Assembly: GCF_042433895.1 (NCBI RefSeq)
Contig: NZ_JBHLUA010000007.1
Span: 61,925-125,924, forward strand
DNA from: Mesonia maritima
GTDB taxonomy: Bacteria; Bacteroidota; Bacteroidia; Flavobacteriales; Flavobacteriaceae
DNA length: 64,000 nt
Direction: 5' to 3'
Position numbers and translations under genes: made by a program. The notes below the pieces were generated by a model. The model was given only the letters and a program-made list of their open reading frames with translations, had not been told where the DNA came from and made no database searches. Shown piece by piece: positions 26,734 through 35,389 of this stretch (its first letter is position 1; each line of letters begins with the position of its first letter).

Positions 26734-27369
26734 ATGAGTGAGTGGACGATTTACGCCATCGGTTTTATAGCCCAATTTATTTTCGCTTCCCGAATAATTA
26801 TTCAATGGTTTAAGTCAGAAAAAGCACACGAACTTAAAACGCCCGTGATTTTTTGGAAACTCAGCCTCATTGCGGCAATTATTTTCTTTATTTACGGGTA
26901 TTTGCGCGAAGATTTTTCAATAATGCTTGGGCAAGCTATCATTTATTATGTTTTTATTCGGAATTTACAATTGCAAAACGAATGGAAACCCACGTCATTC
27001 ATTTTTAAACTCATTGTTATTGGTTTTCCAATTTTTGCCGCTATTTATGCGTGGCAATGGTCAACTATAGATTTTGGATTACTTTTTTCACAACATGATG
27101 GAAATGGCGTTGCAACCTGGTTAATGCTTATTGGCGTTTTCGGGCAGATTTTGTACACCGGACGCTTTATTTATCAGTGGGTTTATGCCGAAAAAAAGCA
27201 TAAATCTGAACTTCCTGTAACTTTTTGGAATATCAGTTTAGCCGGTTCAGCAATTTTAATTTATTATGCTGTAATGCGCGAAGATCCGGTTTTATTTGCT
27301 TCTCACGCCGGCGGTTCAATTATTTATATCCGTAATATTTACATCGGTATTAAAGAAAATAAAAATTAA
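26734..27369 (+). CDS. Double LAB_N-domain membrane protein
   Basis: The product has 211 residues and about six transmembrane helices in two similar halves. Each half contains the LAB_N pattern (named for the N-terminal domain of some lipid-A-disaccharide synthases): GFIAQFIFASRIIIQWFKSE, FWKLSLIAA, YGYLREDF, and FIRNLQL in the first; IGVFGQILYTGRFIYQWVYAE, FWNISLAGS, MREDPVLF and YIRNIYIG in the second. There is no LpxB catalytic domain. A paralogue with the same two-half design lies at 53763-54404 inside a glycosyltransferase operon. A lipid or lipid-linked sugar transport role is a guess based on that context. Confidence 0.85.
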   Translation: MSEWTIYAIGFIAQFIFASRIIIQWFKSEKAHELKTPVIFWKLSLIAAIIFFIYGYLREDFSIMLGQAIIYYVFIRNLQLQNEWKPTSFIFKLIVIGFPIFAAIYAWQWSTIDFGLLFSQHDGNGVATWLMLIGVFGQILYTGRFIYQWVYAEKKHKSELPVTFWNISLAGSAILIYYAVMREDPVLFASHAGGSIIYIRNIYIGIKENKN

Positions 27370-27374
27370 TTTGG

Positions 27375-27464
27375 GCACAACCCTTTCGGGTCGGGCTATC
27401 CGCTATATCTTTTTAAAATTCTTATCAGAAATTTTAAAAAGGATGCCGCTGCTATCCCTTGTGC
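27375..27464. repeat. REP-like intergenic hairpin element
   Basis: This 90-bp, GC-richer patch lies between convergent genes. It starts GCACAA and ends TTGTGC, contains two copies of GCTATCC (about 27395 and 27451), and has a central 12-bp inverted repeat CTTTTTAAAATT (27409-27420) / AATTTTAAAAAG (27430-27441). The motif order, TCGGGCTATCCGCT...AAAAGGAT...CGCTGCTATCCC, is one I associate with dispersed intergenic repeats of Flavobacteriaceae. The central hairpin may also terminate both neighbours. Confidence 0.5.
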
Positions 27465-27468
27465 AAGA

Positions 27469-28860
27469 TCAATCGATCAAATTACGCTTTTTGTAGAATA
27501 ATTCATAACAGAAAAAACTAGCAACCAATATATATTCTAAAGCTACTAAATAAAGATTCTCTTCAAAATGTAAATTAGCGTAAGCCGAATAGCTCAATAC
27601 AACTACAAAAGACCAAATCAGTAGAAACCTAAATTTCGTAAATATAGAAATCAATAGAGGAGTGGCTAAATACCACGGATGAACAGTTGTTGAAAGTAAA
27701 AAGTACAGACAAAAAGCAAAAAGCATATTTTGCAACAAATTTTTTTCAGGATAGTTTTTTCTAAAAAACGTAAGTCCTAAGATTCCGAAGAAAATTAAAT
27801 TAGGTAAAATTTTTCCGACAGTTCCAATAATATTCCATCCGACGGTTTGAAAGCCAATCCACCGAATGATATAATAAATACTTGCATTGAATTCAAATTT
27901 AGAAAACCATAAACCCACAGAATCACTATAATTTTGAATAAGGTTTTCAGATAAAAAAGGAATAAAAGTGAGAAATACAGTTAAGAAAATTACTGTATAA
28001 AAGCCAAGTAACTTTAAAAACCCGAATTTAAATTTCTTTCTAAAATAATTGAAAAAAAGCGGCAATAGTAAAAGCGGTAGCAATTTAACCGAAATTGAAA
28101 AACCAATGAGAATAGCCGATAATATCCACTTTTTTTGCATCAAAAAATAAATTCCAGATACTGAAAAAAATAAAAGCAAACCTTCAAAATGAAGATTTCC
28201 CGTGAGTTCTAAAATGATAAATGGATTCAGAATAAACCAAAAAATTTGATAGGAGGGAAGTTGTAATTTTTCAAGTAGTTTTTTTCCGAAGTAAAAGGTT
28301 CCGAAATTTGCTGCTATTAAAATTAATCGCATAATAACGACACTTCCAAGTATTGATTTTTCAGCTAAAAGTCCAGCAATTCCATACACAAATTGACTAA
28401 CAGGCGGATAATTTGAAAAATTGCTCGCGTTTAAATTTCCCATTCCATCAACTAAAATTTGTGTTTGAGCAATTGCTGAAAAATTTTGCTTCAGTAAATT
28501 TTTAGGTGTCGATAAAAACGGATTTATTCCTTCGGCTACTAATCTGCCATCCCAAATAAATCGGTAAAAATCTTGTGATAAATTTGGAATAGCTCCTATA
28601 AAAATCAATCGAAAAATAAGCGCTAAACTTGCCAAAAACCAAAACCGGTTTTTATTTTTTTTAATTAATAAAAAGCTTCCTAAAAATAACCCGGAATAGA
28701 GAAAAATAAGTTTTAAAAAATTGCTTCGCTCTAGATCATAAGCGAATAAAGTATAAAATAAAACCGTTATAAAAATAAAAATGAAATTAAATAGCGTAGA
28801 GTTCTTAATAGTAAAATATCTCAGGCTGGCAACAACAGACTTATTGTGCTTTAAATTCAA
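27469..28860 (-). CDS. GT87-like polytopic mannosyltransferase
   Basis: The product has 463 residues and about 11 transmembrane helices. The first periplasmic loop carries the acidic motif expected for GT-C glycosyltransferases (SQDFYRFIWDGRLVAEGINP near residues 99-118), and a later PWYLATPL motif is typical of the polyprenyl-phosphate-mannose-dependent GT87 family. It would move a sugar from a lipid carrier to a glycan or lipid on the outer side of the inner membrane. The start is a TTG at 28860; no ATG is available before the first helix, so this start is uncertain. It is divergent from the GLPGLI gene. Confidence 0.78.
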   Translation of the reverse strand: MNLKHNKSVVASLRYFTIKNSTLFNFIFIFITVLFYTLFAYDLERSNFLKLIFLYSGLFLGSFLLIKKNKNRFWFLASLALIFRLIFIGAIPNLSQDFYRFIWDGRLVAEGINPFLSTPKNLLKQNFSAIAQTQILVDGMGNLNASNFSNYPPVSQFVYGIAGLLAEKSILGSVVIMRLILIAANFGTFYFGKKLLEKLQLPSYQIFWFILNPFIILELTGNLHFEGLLLFFSVSGIYFLMQKKWILSAILIGFSISVKLLPLLLLPLFFNYFRKKFKFGFLKLLGFYTVIFLTVFLTFIPFLSENLIQNYSDSVGLWFSKFEFNASIYYIIRWIGFQTVGWNIIGTVGKILPNLIFFGILGLTFFRKNYPEKNLLQNMLFAFCLYFLLSTTVHPWYLATPLLISIFTKFRFLLIWSFVVVLSYSAYANLHFEENLYLVALEYILVASFFCYELFYKKRNLID

Positions 28861-28899
28861 ATTAATTATATTTAAACGTTGTTAATTATTTTCAATGTT

Positions 28900-29910
28900 A
28901 TGCATCATTCAAAAATACTTCTTTTCTTCGGACTTTTTTTCATTACATTTTGCAACGCTCAACAGGATACAATCCGCGGAATAATAGAATATAAAGCCTA
29001 TGTTTCGATCTATCTTGTAGAGACAAATACCTCTTCTAAATTCAATAAAGTTTCAGTAAGTAAATATGGAAACGAAGTTGAGAAAAAAACCTCAGAGATT
29101 TCTAAAAATCCTTATCATTTATATTTTAATAGTTATGAAAGTCTCTATAATTTAGGTTCAAAATTGCCCGAAAATATTTCAGAAAAAGCAATGAATATGC
29201 AAAAAGGAGTTCATAAAAGTTCTGGTTTTTCTGCTAATGCCACCGATAAATATGGAAGGTTATTTTATAGAAATTTTAAAACTAAAGAGGTTTATTTTAA
29301 AATGCCAAAAGCCATTACCGATGCTTATGTGGTAAAAGATAATTGGTTGGAAATTAACTGGAAAATTTATGAAGAACACAAAGAGATTTTAGGCTATAAA
29401 GTTCAAAAAGCTGAAGGTTATTTTCGAGGGAGAAAGTATATTGTTTGGTTCACTAAAGAAATCTCTTATCCTTATGGTCCTTGGAAATTATTCGGTTTGC
29501 CGGGAGTGATTTTAGAAAGTTATGATTCTAAATTAAATAAAGGATTAATTGCTGAAAGAATATGTTATCCTTGTGAGAAGAATAATTTTAAACAAGAAAT
29601 AAAAAAACCGGAAGAAAAAATTATCAGAACGATTAAAGAACATGTTTATTTAATGGATCATGGTTCTTTGGCGATTGGTAAAAAAATGAGTGATACTTTT
29701 AAAGAAATCGGTTCTAAGGGAGATTTTGTAATACTCAAAAATGATACTCTTAGTCTATCAGATATAAAGAAACTTAGAAATTTTTCTCCTGAAGTTCAGT
29801 ATGAATGGGAGTCTTTTCCTGGCGATACTCCAGTCCCCAATGAATTTAAAAAAACAGATTTTTTGAAAAACTCTTTAAATGAAGTTGAATTAAATAATAC
29901 TGAAAAATAA
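28900..29910 (+). CDS. GLPGLI-family secreted protein
   Basis: The product has 336 residues from the ATG at 28900, which opens a clean signal peptide (MHHSKILLFFGLFFITFCNAQ). The family hallmark is present as GPWKLFGLPGVILESYD near residues 202-218. The family is restricted to Bacteroidota, with a predicted beta-rich fold of unknown function and export by the Sec route. The stop is one base from the end of the convergent MutS-like gene. No terminator is visible between them, so antisense transcription is likely at this junction. Confidence 0.85.
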   Translation: MHHSKILLFFGLFFITFCNAQQDTIRGIIEYKAYVSIYLVETNTSSKFNKVSVSKYGNEVEKKTSEISKNPYHLYFNSYESLYNLGSKLPENISEKAMNMQKGVHKSSGFSANATDKYGRLFYRNFKTKEVYFKMPKAITDAYVVKDNWLEINWKIYEEHKEILGYKVQKAEGYFRGRKYIVWFTKEISYPYGPWKLFGLPGVILESYDSKLNKGLIAERICYPCEKNNFKQEIKKPEEKIIRTIKEHVYLMDHGSLAIGKKMSDTFKEIGSKGDFVILKNDTLSLSDIKKLRNFSPEVQYEWESFPGDTPVPNEFKKTDFLKNSLNEVELNNTEK

Positions 29911-29911
29911 A

Positions 29912-31687
29912 TTAATTATCCACAATTTCCATTTTTCGGAGTAAGAAAGAAGCATTCATATTTTGGCAAATTCCGTCTTTAAATTTATAGTCAAAATGGA
30001 GTTCGTCGTTAATTATTTCGGCATCAAAATAATGGTTTTTTACTTCCGAGAAATCTTCGGCAACTTCACATAAACTTAAATCGTGTGTCGCAATAATTCC
30101 GGTAGAATGCGAGCGAACTAATTTTTCGATAAATTTTCGAGAGCCAATGGCTTTATCGGTGCTGTTGGTTCCTTTTAATATTTCATCTAAAATGATAAAA
30201 TAACGATCGGTTTTAATTTTTTCAACAATAAATTTTAAACGACTTAATTCAGAATAAAAATACGAAGCTTCATCGGCTAGCGAATCTACTGTTCGCATGC
30301 TGGTAATTAATTTTATAGGCGAATATTCAGCAGCTTTTGCACAAATCGGAAGTCCAACATTGCTCATCATGATTTGAAGTGACACGGTTCGTAAAAACGT
30401 GCTTTTTCCAGCCATATTTGCGCCGGTAATGATAAAAAATTCTTCATTATTTATAGTGAACGAATTGTGTACCGCATCTTTTGGATTAATAAGCGGATGA
30501 ACAGCATCTTCAGCTTTAATTACATTTTTATTGGAAGTGATTTTTGGAAAACTGTAGTGTTGATGATTAAAAGCAAAATTTCCCAGCGAATTATAAGCGT
30601 CTATAAATTCAATCACGGCAAACCAATTTTCAACTTTAGTTTTGTGTTGCGCGATCCATTGTTCCAATTTATAACTTTGTTGCAAATCCCAGAGTAAAAA
30701 TCCGTTGCCAAAAATGCCGAAAATCATATTATTCCGCTGGTCGAGTGCATCGATTATTTTAGCAAATTTTTGAAGCAATTGAGAAGCTTTTTCGCCTTCT
30801 TTTAAAATTTTTTCTTGCTGAATTTTTAATAATTCCGTTTCAAATTTTTCTTTTTCCAATAAATGAAGCAATTGATGATATTGCTGAAAAGTTTCTTGAG
30901 TTTGACTTACGTGAATAGAAAGTTGATTCATTTTTTTAACTTTTGAACCGCTAATTGCCAAGCCTACAAAAAACCAGCCCATCACAAAATACCCAGAAAG
31001 ATCAACTAAAAAATAAGCCGAGATGAGTGCAATAGAAATTATAGAAAAAATTATGGGAAACCAGCGAAAAATCTTAGGTACAAAATTTTTATAATCGCGT
31101 AACCAATTAATAATAACGTTTGAAGAAGTTTCGGTTTTTACGATACTCGCGATTGCTGAAAATTCTTGACGAAAATCGATTTTTTGCACCAATTCTTTTA
31201 CTGCTTTTTGTTTGGCTTCAATTTCCTGGATACTATTTTCCGTAAGAAGGTTGGCGAGTTTTTGTTTTCCGCTTTTTAAAGCTGTTCGGTTGAGGTATTG
31301 AAAAAAGGAACGTTCGCCAAATAAGTCAATATCTTGACTGAATTCGTGTTGCGGATTTTTAAATTCTTCGCCATTATCTAAATGATAGAAATTACGATCT
31401 AAAACCGCTAATTCGGTTTTGTTTATTTCTAAAAGCGCTTCAATTTTTTTCTTTTTCAGTTGAAGTTGACTATGTCTGGAAACCAGAAAAATAAAAAGTG
31501 TAATTCCGCCTAAAATAACACCAACTACCAATTTTGTATTCGAAAAAAAGAAATATACCAAAAACGCCAACAGCAGGAATAAGGCTAAGCGCACCATGCT
31601 AGAAGCAAATAATTTTTTCTTTACTCGTGAAAGTTGTTGTTGATATTCGGTAAGTTTTTGTTGATAGGTTTGATGGGGTGAATTCAT
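29912..31687 (-). CDS. Membrane-anchored MutS-family ATPase
   Basis: The product has 591 residues. Two pairs of transmembrane helices lie near residues 28-66 and 209-245. The MutS core follows, with coiled segments, then Walker A at 422-429 (GANMAGKS), Walker B (YFIILDEIL) and the KGTNSTD and SHSTGIIATHD motifs. The mismatch-recognition domain of MutS1 and the Smr nuclease of MutS2 are missing, so classical mismatch repair is unlikely. This MutS-like membrane family is widespread in Bacteroidota and its function is unknown. It ends a seven-gene minus-strand operon; the MmcQ gene stop lies 30 bp upstream. Confidence 0.87.
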   Translation of the reverse strand: MNSPHQTYQQKLTEYQQQLSRVKKKLFASSMVRLALFLLLAFLVYFFFSNTKLVVGVILGGITLFIFLVSRHSQLQLKKKKIEALLEINKTELAVLDRNFYHLDNGEEFKNPQHEFSQDIDLFGERSFFQYLNRTALKSGKQKLANLLTENSIQEIEAKQKAVKELVQKIDFRQEFSAIASIVKTETSSNVIINWLRDYKNFVPKIFRWFPIIFSIISIALISAYFLVDLSGYFVMGWFFVGLAISGSKVKKMNQLSIHVSQTQETFQQYHQLLHLLEKEKFETELLKIQQEKILKEGEKASQLLQKFAKIIDALDQRNNMIFGIFGNGFLLWDLQQSYKLEQWIAQHKTKVENWFAVIEFIDAYNSLGNFAFNHQHYSFPKITSNKNVIKAEDAVHPLINPKDAVHNSFTINNEEFFIITGANMAGKSTFLRTVSLQIMMSNVGLPICAKAAEYSPIKLITSMRTVDSLADEASYFYSELSRLKFIVEKIKTDRYFIILDEILKGTNSTDKAIGSRKFIEKLVRSHSTGIIATHDLSLCEVAEDFSEVKNHYFDAEIINDELHFDYKFKDGICQNMNASFLLRKMEIVDN

Positions 31688-31717
31688 AAAATATATTTCC
31701 AGAAAATAATTAAATTT

Positions 31718-32089
31718 TTAATTGATATTTTTCAATTCTTCTTTTTGCTTTTTAGTCAATTTTGCGACAACCAATTCGTAACTGTGATTTATAAAATGCT
31801 GAATTTTTTTATCAGATAAAACAGTATTTACTTTTACCGTATTCCAATGTTTTTTATTCATATACGGTCCTACATAAATATCGTCGGGAAATTCTTCGCG
31901 AAGTTGTATGGCTTTTTCAGGATCGCATTTCACATTAATTGCTTGTTGGCCGGTTTCCCATTTATCAAGCGCAACGAGCAAGAACATTTTTCCCATAACT
32001 TTAAAAACTAAAGTAGTTTCGTTGAAGGGAAATTCTTCAGTTATTCCTTTTTTCTGAAGGCAAAATTCGCGTAATTCTTCAATATTCAT
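31718..32089 (-). CDS. MmcQ/YjbR-family protein
   Basis: The product has 123 residues from the ATG at 32089, where the family begins (MNIEELREFCLQKKGITEEFPF). A frame extension to 32113 would overlap pirin. Motifs of the family include VFKVMGKMFLLVAL, a CDPEKAIQLREEFPDD segment and the PYMNKKHWNTV segment. YjbR-like proteins have a cyclophilin-like or double-wing fold with suspected DNA binding; the role is unproven. It is part of the same operon as pirin and MutS-like. Confidence 0.88.
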   Translation of the reverse strand: MNIEELREFCLQKKGITEEFPFNETTLVFKVMGKMFLLVALDKWETGQQAINVKCDPEKAIQLREEFPDDIYVGPYMNKKHWNTVKVNTVLSDKKIQHFINHSYELVVAKLTKKQKEELKNIN

Positions 32090-32093
32090 ATTT

Positions 32094-32963
32094 TTAATTT
32101 GGCAGGGGTACAAAATCAGTTTCTCCGGGAACTTTAGGAAATTCTTGTTTTTTCCAACGTTCGCGTGCTTCAGTAATTATTTCTTTAGAAGAGGCTACAA
32201 AATTCCAATGAATAATACGCTCTTCGGGAAATTTTTCACCTCCAAAAATATAAATTGTCGTATTTTCTTCCATTTCAAATTCACATAAAGTAGCATCTTT
32301 GGCAACAAGAATTTGTTTAGGGTCGTAGCTGTGATTTTCATTATAAATTTTTCCTTCTAAAATATAAAGTGCGCTTTCCCCATATAAATGTTTTCCTATA
32401 GAAATTTTTTGGCGCTTTGTGCTTTTTAATTCTATAAAGTATAAATCGCTATGAACAGGAACGGGCGATTTTTTATTGAAAGCTTTACCGGCGATGAGTT
32501 TATAAGATACGCCATCATTTTCCCATTGGGGAATTTCATCTTTTTCAATATGAGAAAATGTAGGATCCATTTTTTCTAAGTCTTTGGGAAGGGCTACCCA
32601 AATTTGTAAGCCGTGTAAAGTTTTTTCTTTTTCTCGAAGGTAATTTGGGGTTCGTTCTGAATGTACAATTCCTTTACCCGCGGTCATCCAATTTACCGCG
32701 CCGGGTTTAATTTCAATTTCTGTTCCTAAACTATCTTTATGAATGATGCTTCCTTCAAACAAAAAAGTGAGTGTTGATAAACCAATATGAGGGTGCGGCG
32801 GAACATCTAGGTTTTCTCCAGCTTTTAAATTTGCCGGTCCCATATGGTCGATAAAGGCAAAAGGTCCTACCATTCTTTTTTGGCGAAATGGCAATAATCT
32901 TCCGACCATAAAATTACCAATATCGGCCGCGCGTTCTTCAATAATTAGGCTAAGGTTTGACAT
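32094..32963 (-). CDS. Pirin-family protein
   Basis: The product has 289 residues, with the pirin bicupin fold. The metal site of the N-terminal cupin is seen in DVPPHPHIGLSTLTFLFEG (His-x-His), with the downstream glutamate/histidine ligands in the GIVHSERTP region. The C-terminal cupin (ALYILEGKIY ... GEKFPEERIIHWNF) is intact. Pirins are iron-binding redox or quercetin-dioxygenase-like proteins. The start overlaps the end of the DUF4230 gene by 14 bp, so translation is coupled. Confidence 0.92.
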   Translation of the reverse strand: MSNLSLIIEERAADIGNFMVGRLLPFRQKRMVGPFAFIDHMGPANLKAGENLDVPPHPHIGLSTLTFLFEGSIIHKDSLGTEIEIKPGAVNWMTAGKGIVHSERTPNYLREKEKTLHGLQIWVALPKDLEKMDPTFSHIEKDEIPQWENDGVSYKLIAGKAFNKKSPVPVHSDLYFIELKSTKRQKISIGKHLYGESALYILEGKIYNENHSYDPKQILVAKDATLCEFEMEENTTIYIFGGEKFPEERIIHWNFVASSKEIITEARERWKKQEFPKVPGETDFVPLPN

Positions 32964-33588
32964 CTTTTTTAGGATTTTTTTCTTGTAATGGCGTATTGTT
33001 TTCCGGCAGTTTTAAAGCTGAATAATCTAATTTCCAATTAATGGTTTCTACTAATTTTTCAATTAAATGAATGGTTTCCATCGCTTGGTTAGAAGCTTCA
33101 TTTAGTAAGCCGCTGTTTGGGATTTTTTCAACTATATATTGTTTTGCTTCCCGGTTAATATTGGTTAAGTCTGAAGTGGTAAACGGGTTTGCCCAACCTT
33201 CTTTTTTATCGTAATATTTAAAATCTGTTTCGATAGTTAATAATTCGGGTTGCGGAAAATTGCTGAGGTAAATGGTTTTTTGGTCAACTTCAGCATTCAT
33301 TTTTAATTTTGTTAAATCGAAACCTACGTGCGCTTTTGCTTCAATTAAAATGAGCGCTTTTTTGCTTCCGAGGAAAAGATTTATCCATTTATCTTTTACG
33401 TTTTGGTAGTGATAAATTTCAGAAAAGTCACCTTCAACTGTTATGAATTTACAAACGGCTCTAATTTTTTCCATTAAAACGACCGATTGGTGTTGTTCTT
33501 TTTCTTTTTTTCGGTTTTTATTTAACCAAGAAAAAATAAAATAAGCAACGATTGCACCGGCAGCTAATCCTAAAAAAAGTAATTCCAT
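32950..33588 (-). CDS. DUF4230 single-pass membrane protein
   Basis: The product has 212 residues. A single N-terminal transmembrane helix (residues 2-20) is followed by a charged linker and a domain with the DUF4230 pattern (AVCKFITVEGDFSEIYHYQN, LILIEAKAHVGFDLTKLK, IYLSNFPQPELLTIE). The bulk is likely outside the inner membrane or facing the cytoplasm; the topology is not clear. The function is unknown. It is the fourth gene of the operon, 2 bp after DUF4260. Confidence 0.85.
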   Translation of the reverse strand: MELLFLGLAAGAIVAYFIFSWLNKNRKKEKEQHQSVVLMEKIRAVCKFITVEGDFSEIYHYQNVKDKWINLFLGSKKALILIEAKAHVGFDLTKLKMNAEVDQKTIYLSNFPQPELLTIETDFKYYDKKEGWANPFTTSDLTNINREAKQYIVEKIPNSGLLNEASNQAMETIHLIEKLVETINWKLDYSALKLPENNTPLQEKNPKKDVKP

Positions 33589-33590
33589 AG

Positions 33591-33941
33591 TTAATTTCCT
33601 ATTTCGCCAAGATGTGTAAATTTAAATCCTTTCTCATATTTTAGTCCATAACCTAGCATTCTATCAAAACTTGAATGTGCAAAAAGTATAATTCCTATCA
33701 ACTGAAAAATTTCAGAAGTGAAAATAATTCCTACAAGATATAAGATAATGGCTAAAAATTTATGATGAAAAATATTGTACGTTATTGCACCTATTTTTTT
33801 ATTTATTACATAGCCTAACATGCCAATGTCTGGCGAAAAAAACAAAGCTGCAAACCACCACCAAGAAATATCTAAAAGTGAAAATAGATAAATGCCTAAA
33901 ATAAGCATTGCTAGTTCTTCTAGTTGAAGCGCTTTTTTCAT
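33591..33941 (-). CDS. DUF4260 membrane protein
   Basis: The product has 116 residues and about three to four transmembrane helices. The DUF4260 signatures are visible: FFSPDIGMLGYVINKKIGAI in the middle and AHSSFDRMLGYGLKYEKGF near the C-terminus. The function is unknown. It sits 1 bp downstream of the cyclase gene. Confidence 0.88.
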   Translation of the reverse strand: MKKALQLEELAMLILGIYLFSLLDISWWWFAALFFSPDIGMLGYVINKKIGAITYNIFHHKFLAIILYLVGIIFTSEIFQLIGIILFAHSSFDRMLGYGLKYEKGFKFTHLGEIGN

Positions 33942-33942
33942 C

Positions 33943-34689
33943 TTAAATTATTTTATAAAGTACCGGTTTACTTGGACTCGCATCATTTTTAAAGGAAGCT
34001 ATTTGTAAATTTAATAAATACAATCCATCTTTAACTTTATTTGGAACGTAAATTAATTCAGTAATTGTGGCGTCTTTTCGTGGTTTTTCTGGGTAATTCC
34101 AAAATGCTCGGTGCGCTAATAATTCGCCTTCGTCTTTTTCTTTATCGACCGATGGTAAATCGATTAATAAATGTTTTATGCCGCATTCACGAATATATGT
34201 TGCGGTTTCCTCTAATAAATAAGGCCAATTGCTATGGCTGTATTTTCTTTTTTTCTTTGCTTTTGTGTTGGGTAACGATCTGATAATTAACGATTCAACT
34301 TCATTTTTTGCTAAATAATGTTGAAGTTGTTTTTTAGAGAATACAAAATCATCTTCTAATGTTTCTGGTACTAGCGAAACTACTTTTGCTTTAAAAAAGA
34401 ACGTTTTTAAGGCTTTGTTTACGCTGTAAAATTCCTCAGAAATATGGCCGTAACTTTCTGTATGTGTTCCGTGCGCATGCGGATTGAATTGAATATTATT
34501 GAAATTCACCGATGAACCTTCACTTACTTTTGCAATCCATTCTCCTTCTTTTACAGGCTGAATTTTCGGAGATTCTAAATACCAAGCAATTGGGTTTTTT
34601 TCATTTCCGCGTAAAGTTATCGAGATGTCTAGAGGTTTAGAAAGATCTACTTCCAATTTTTCAGTGGGAAGTTCTATGGTAGTTTTCAT
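33943..34689 (-). CDS. Cyclase / kynurenine formamidase-like metal hydrolase
   Basis: The product has 248 residues. The family metal motif is present as NPHAHGTHTESYGHI near residues 74-88 (HxGTHxD normally; here the last acidic residue is Glu). Later features fit: LIIRSLPN and a conserved C-terminal segment with NLQIASFKNDASPSKP. Members hydrolyse N-formylkynurenine or related amides. No tryptophan-catabolic genes are next to it, so the substrate is open. It is the second gene of the operon. Confidence 0.82.
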   Translation of the reverse strand: MKTTIELPTEKLEVDLSKPLDISITLRGNEKNPIAWYLESPKIQPVKEGEWIAKVSEGSSVNFNNIQFNPHAHGTHTESYGHISEEFYSVNKALKTFFFKAKVVSLVPETLEDDFVFSKKQLQHYLAKNEVESLIIRSLPNTKAKKKRKYSHSNWPYLLEETATYIRECGIKHLLIDLPSVDKEKDEGELLAHRAFWNYPEKPRKDATITELIYVPNKVKDGLYLLNLQIASFKNDASPSKPVLYKII

Positions 34690-34727
34690 GAAATAACGTT
34701 AAGATTTTTCTTTTAAAATAATAAATT

Positions 34728-34913
34728 TTAATGAAGATAGGTTTTAATGAGAAAAAGTATTGCAACAAAAAGTAGAAAGCCTGCAAGTATAAATAAACTT
34801 CCGCGGTAATATTTTTTATGAAGTTTAAGATCTTTTCGGTAGCTGAAAATCATAATTGCAATGAACAGTACTACAAAAAAACCTGCAAATATATATTGTC
34901 CGTCAGTAAACAT
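34728..34913 (-). CDS. Small conserved two-helix membrane protein
   Basis: The product has 61 residues with two hydrophobic helices (about 7-24 and 38-56) and a basic loop (YRKDLKLHKKYYRG) between. The pattern is typical of small flavobacterial membrane proteins, but I do not recognise a function. A minus-strand TAnnTTTG match lies at 34930-34937, so this is probably the first gene of the operon that runs to the MutS-like gene. Confidence 0.7.
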   Translation of the reverse strand: MFTDGQYIFAGFFVVLFIAIMIFSYRKDLKLHKKYYRGSLFILAGFLLFVAILFLIKTYLH

Positions 34914-34929
34914 TTTTCTTATTTTTAGG

Positions 34930-34937
34930 CAAAATTA
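34930..34937 (-). promoter_or_regulatory. -7 promoter element heading the seven-gene operon
   Basis: On the minus strand the sequence is TAATTTTG, a match to TAnnTTTG, 17 bp before the ATG at 34913. It lies between divergent genes. Confidence 0.5.
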
Positions 34938-34948
34938 ATCTATTTATT

Positions 34949-35335
34949 ATGAAGAAAAGAATTGAAGCCGTAAAACAATTTCACGATGCATTTGGTTTGG
35001 GAAGTAAAGACGAACCTATAGCAGATTTGGGAGAAGCAAAAAATTTATTGCGTTATAATTTAATGAAAGAAGAAAATGAAGAATACTTAGAAGCAGCAAA
35101 TACAAATGATAAAGTTGAAGTTGCTGATGCGTTAGGCGATATGCTTTACATTCTCTGCGGAACAATTATAGAACACGGAATGCAATATAAAATAGAAGAA
35201 GTTTTTGAAGAAATACAACGTAGTAATATGAGTAAACTCGGTGCCGATGGTAAACCAATCTACCGTGAAGACGGTAAAGTTTTAAAAGGACCAAATTATT
35301 TTAAACCAGATATTAAAAAGATATTGGAGAAATAA
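34949..35335 (+). CDS. MazG/PRA-PH-like nucleotide pyrophosphohydrolase
   Basis: The product has 128 residues. The all-alpha NTP-pyrophosphatase motif is visible: KEENEEYLEA followed by EVADALGDMLYILCG, i.e. the EExxE and ExxD magnesium ligands. A C-terminal tail (KPIYREDGKVLKGPNYFKPD) is typical of the phosphoribosyl-ATP pyrophosphohydrolase-like family found in Bacteroidota. It is thought to hydrolyse a non-canonical or phosphoribosyl nucleotide; histidine biosynthesis genes are absent here. A bidirectional terminator follows. Confidence 0.87.
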   Translation: MKKRIEAVKQFHDAFGLGSKDEPIADLGEAKNLLRYNLMKEENEEYLEAANTNDKVEVADALGDMLYILCGTIIEHGMQYKIEEVFEEIQRSNMSKLGADGKPIYREDGKVLKGPNYFKPDIKKILEK

Positions 35336-35366
35336 AAAAAGCTTCGCAAAACTGCGAGGCTTTTTT
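35335..35366. terminator. Bidirectional terminator between MazG-like and ilvE genes
   Basis: AAAAAAGCTTCGCA (35335-35348) pairs with TGCGAGGCTTTTTT (35353-35366) with one T-G pair. It lies between convergent genes. Confidence 0.8.
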
Positions 35367-35389
35367 GTTATTTGTTATCATTTGAAAAA

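Noticed and set aside
27296..27496. Plus-strand frame across the REP-like element
   Set aside because: It overlaps two supported genes and the hairpin element; the translation shows no protein-like features.
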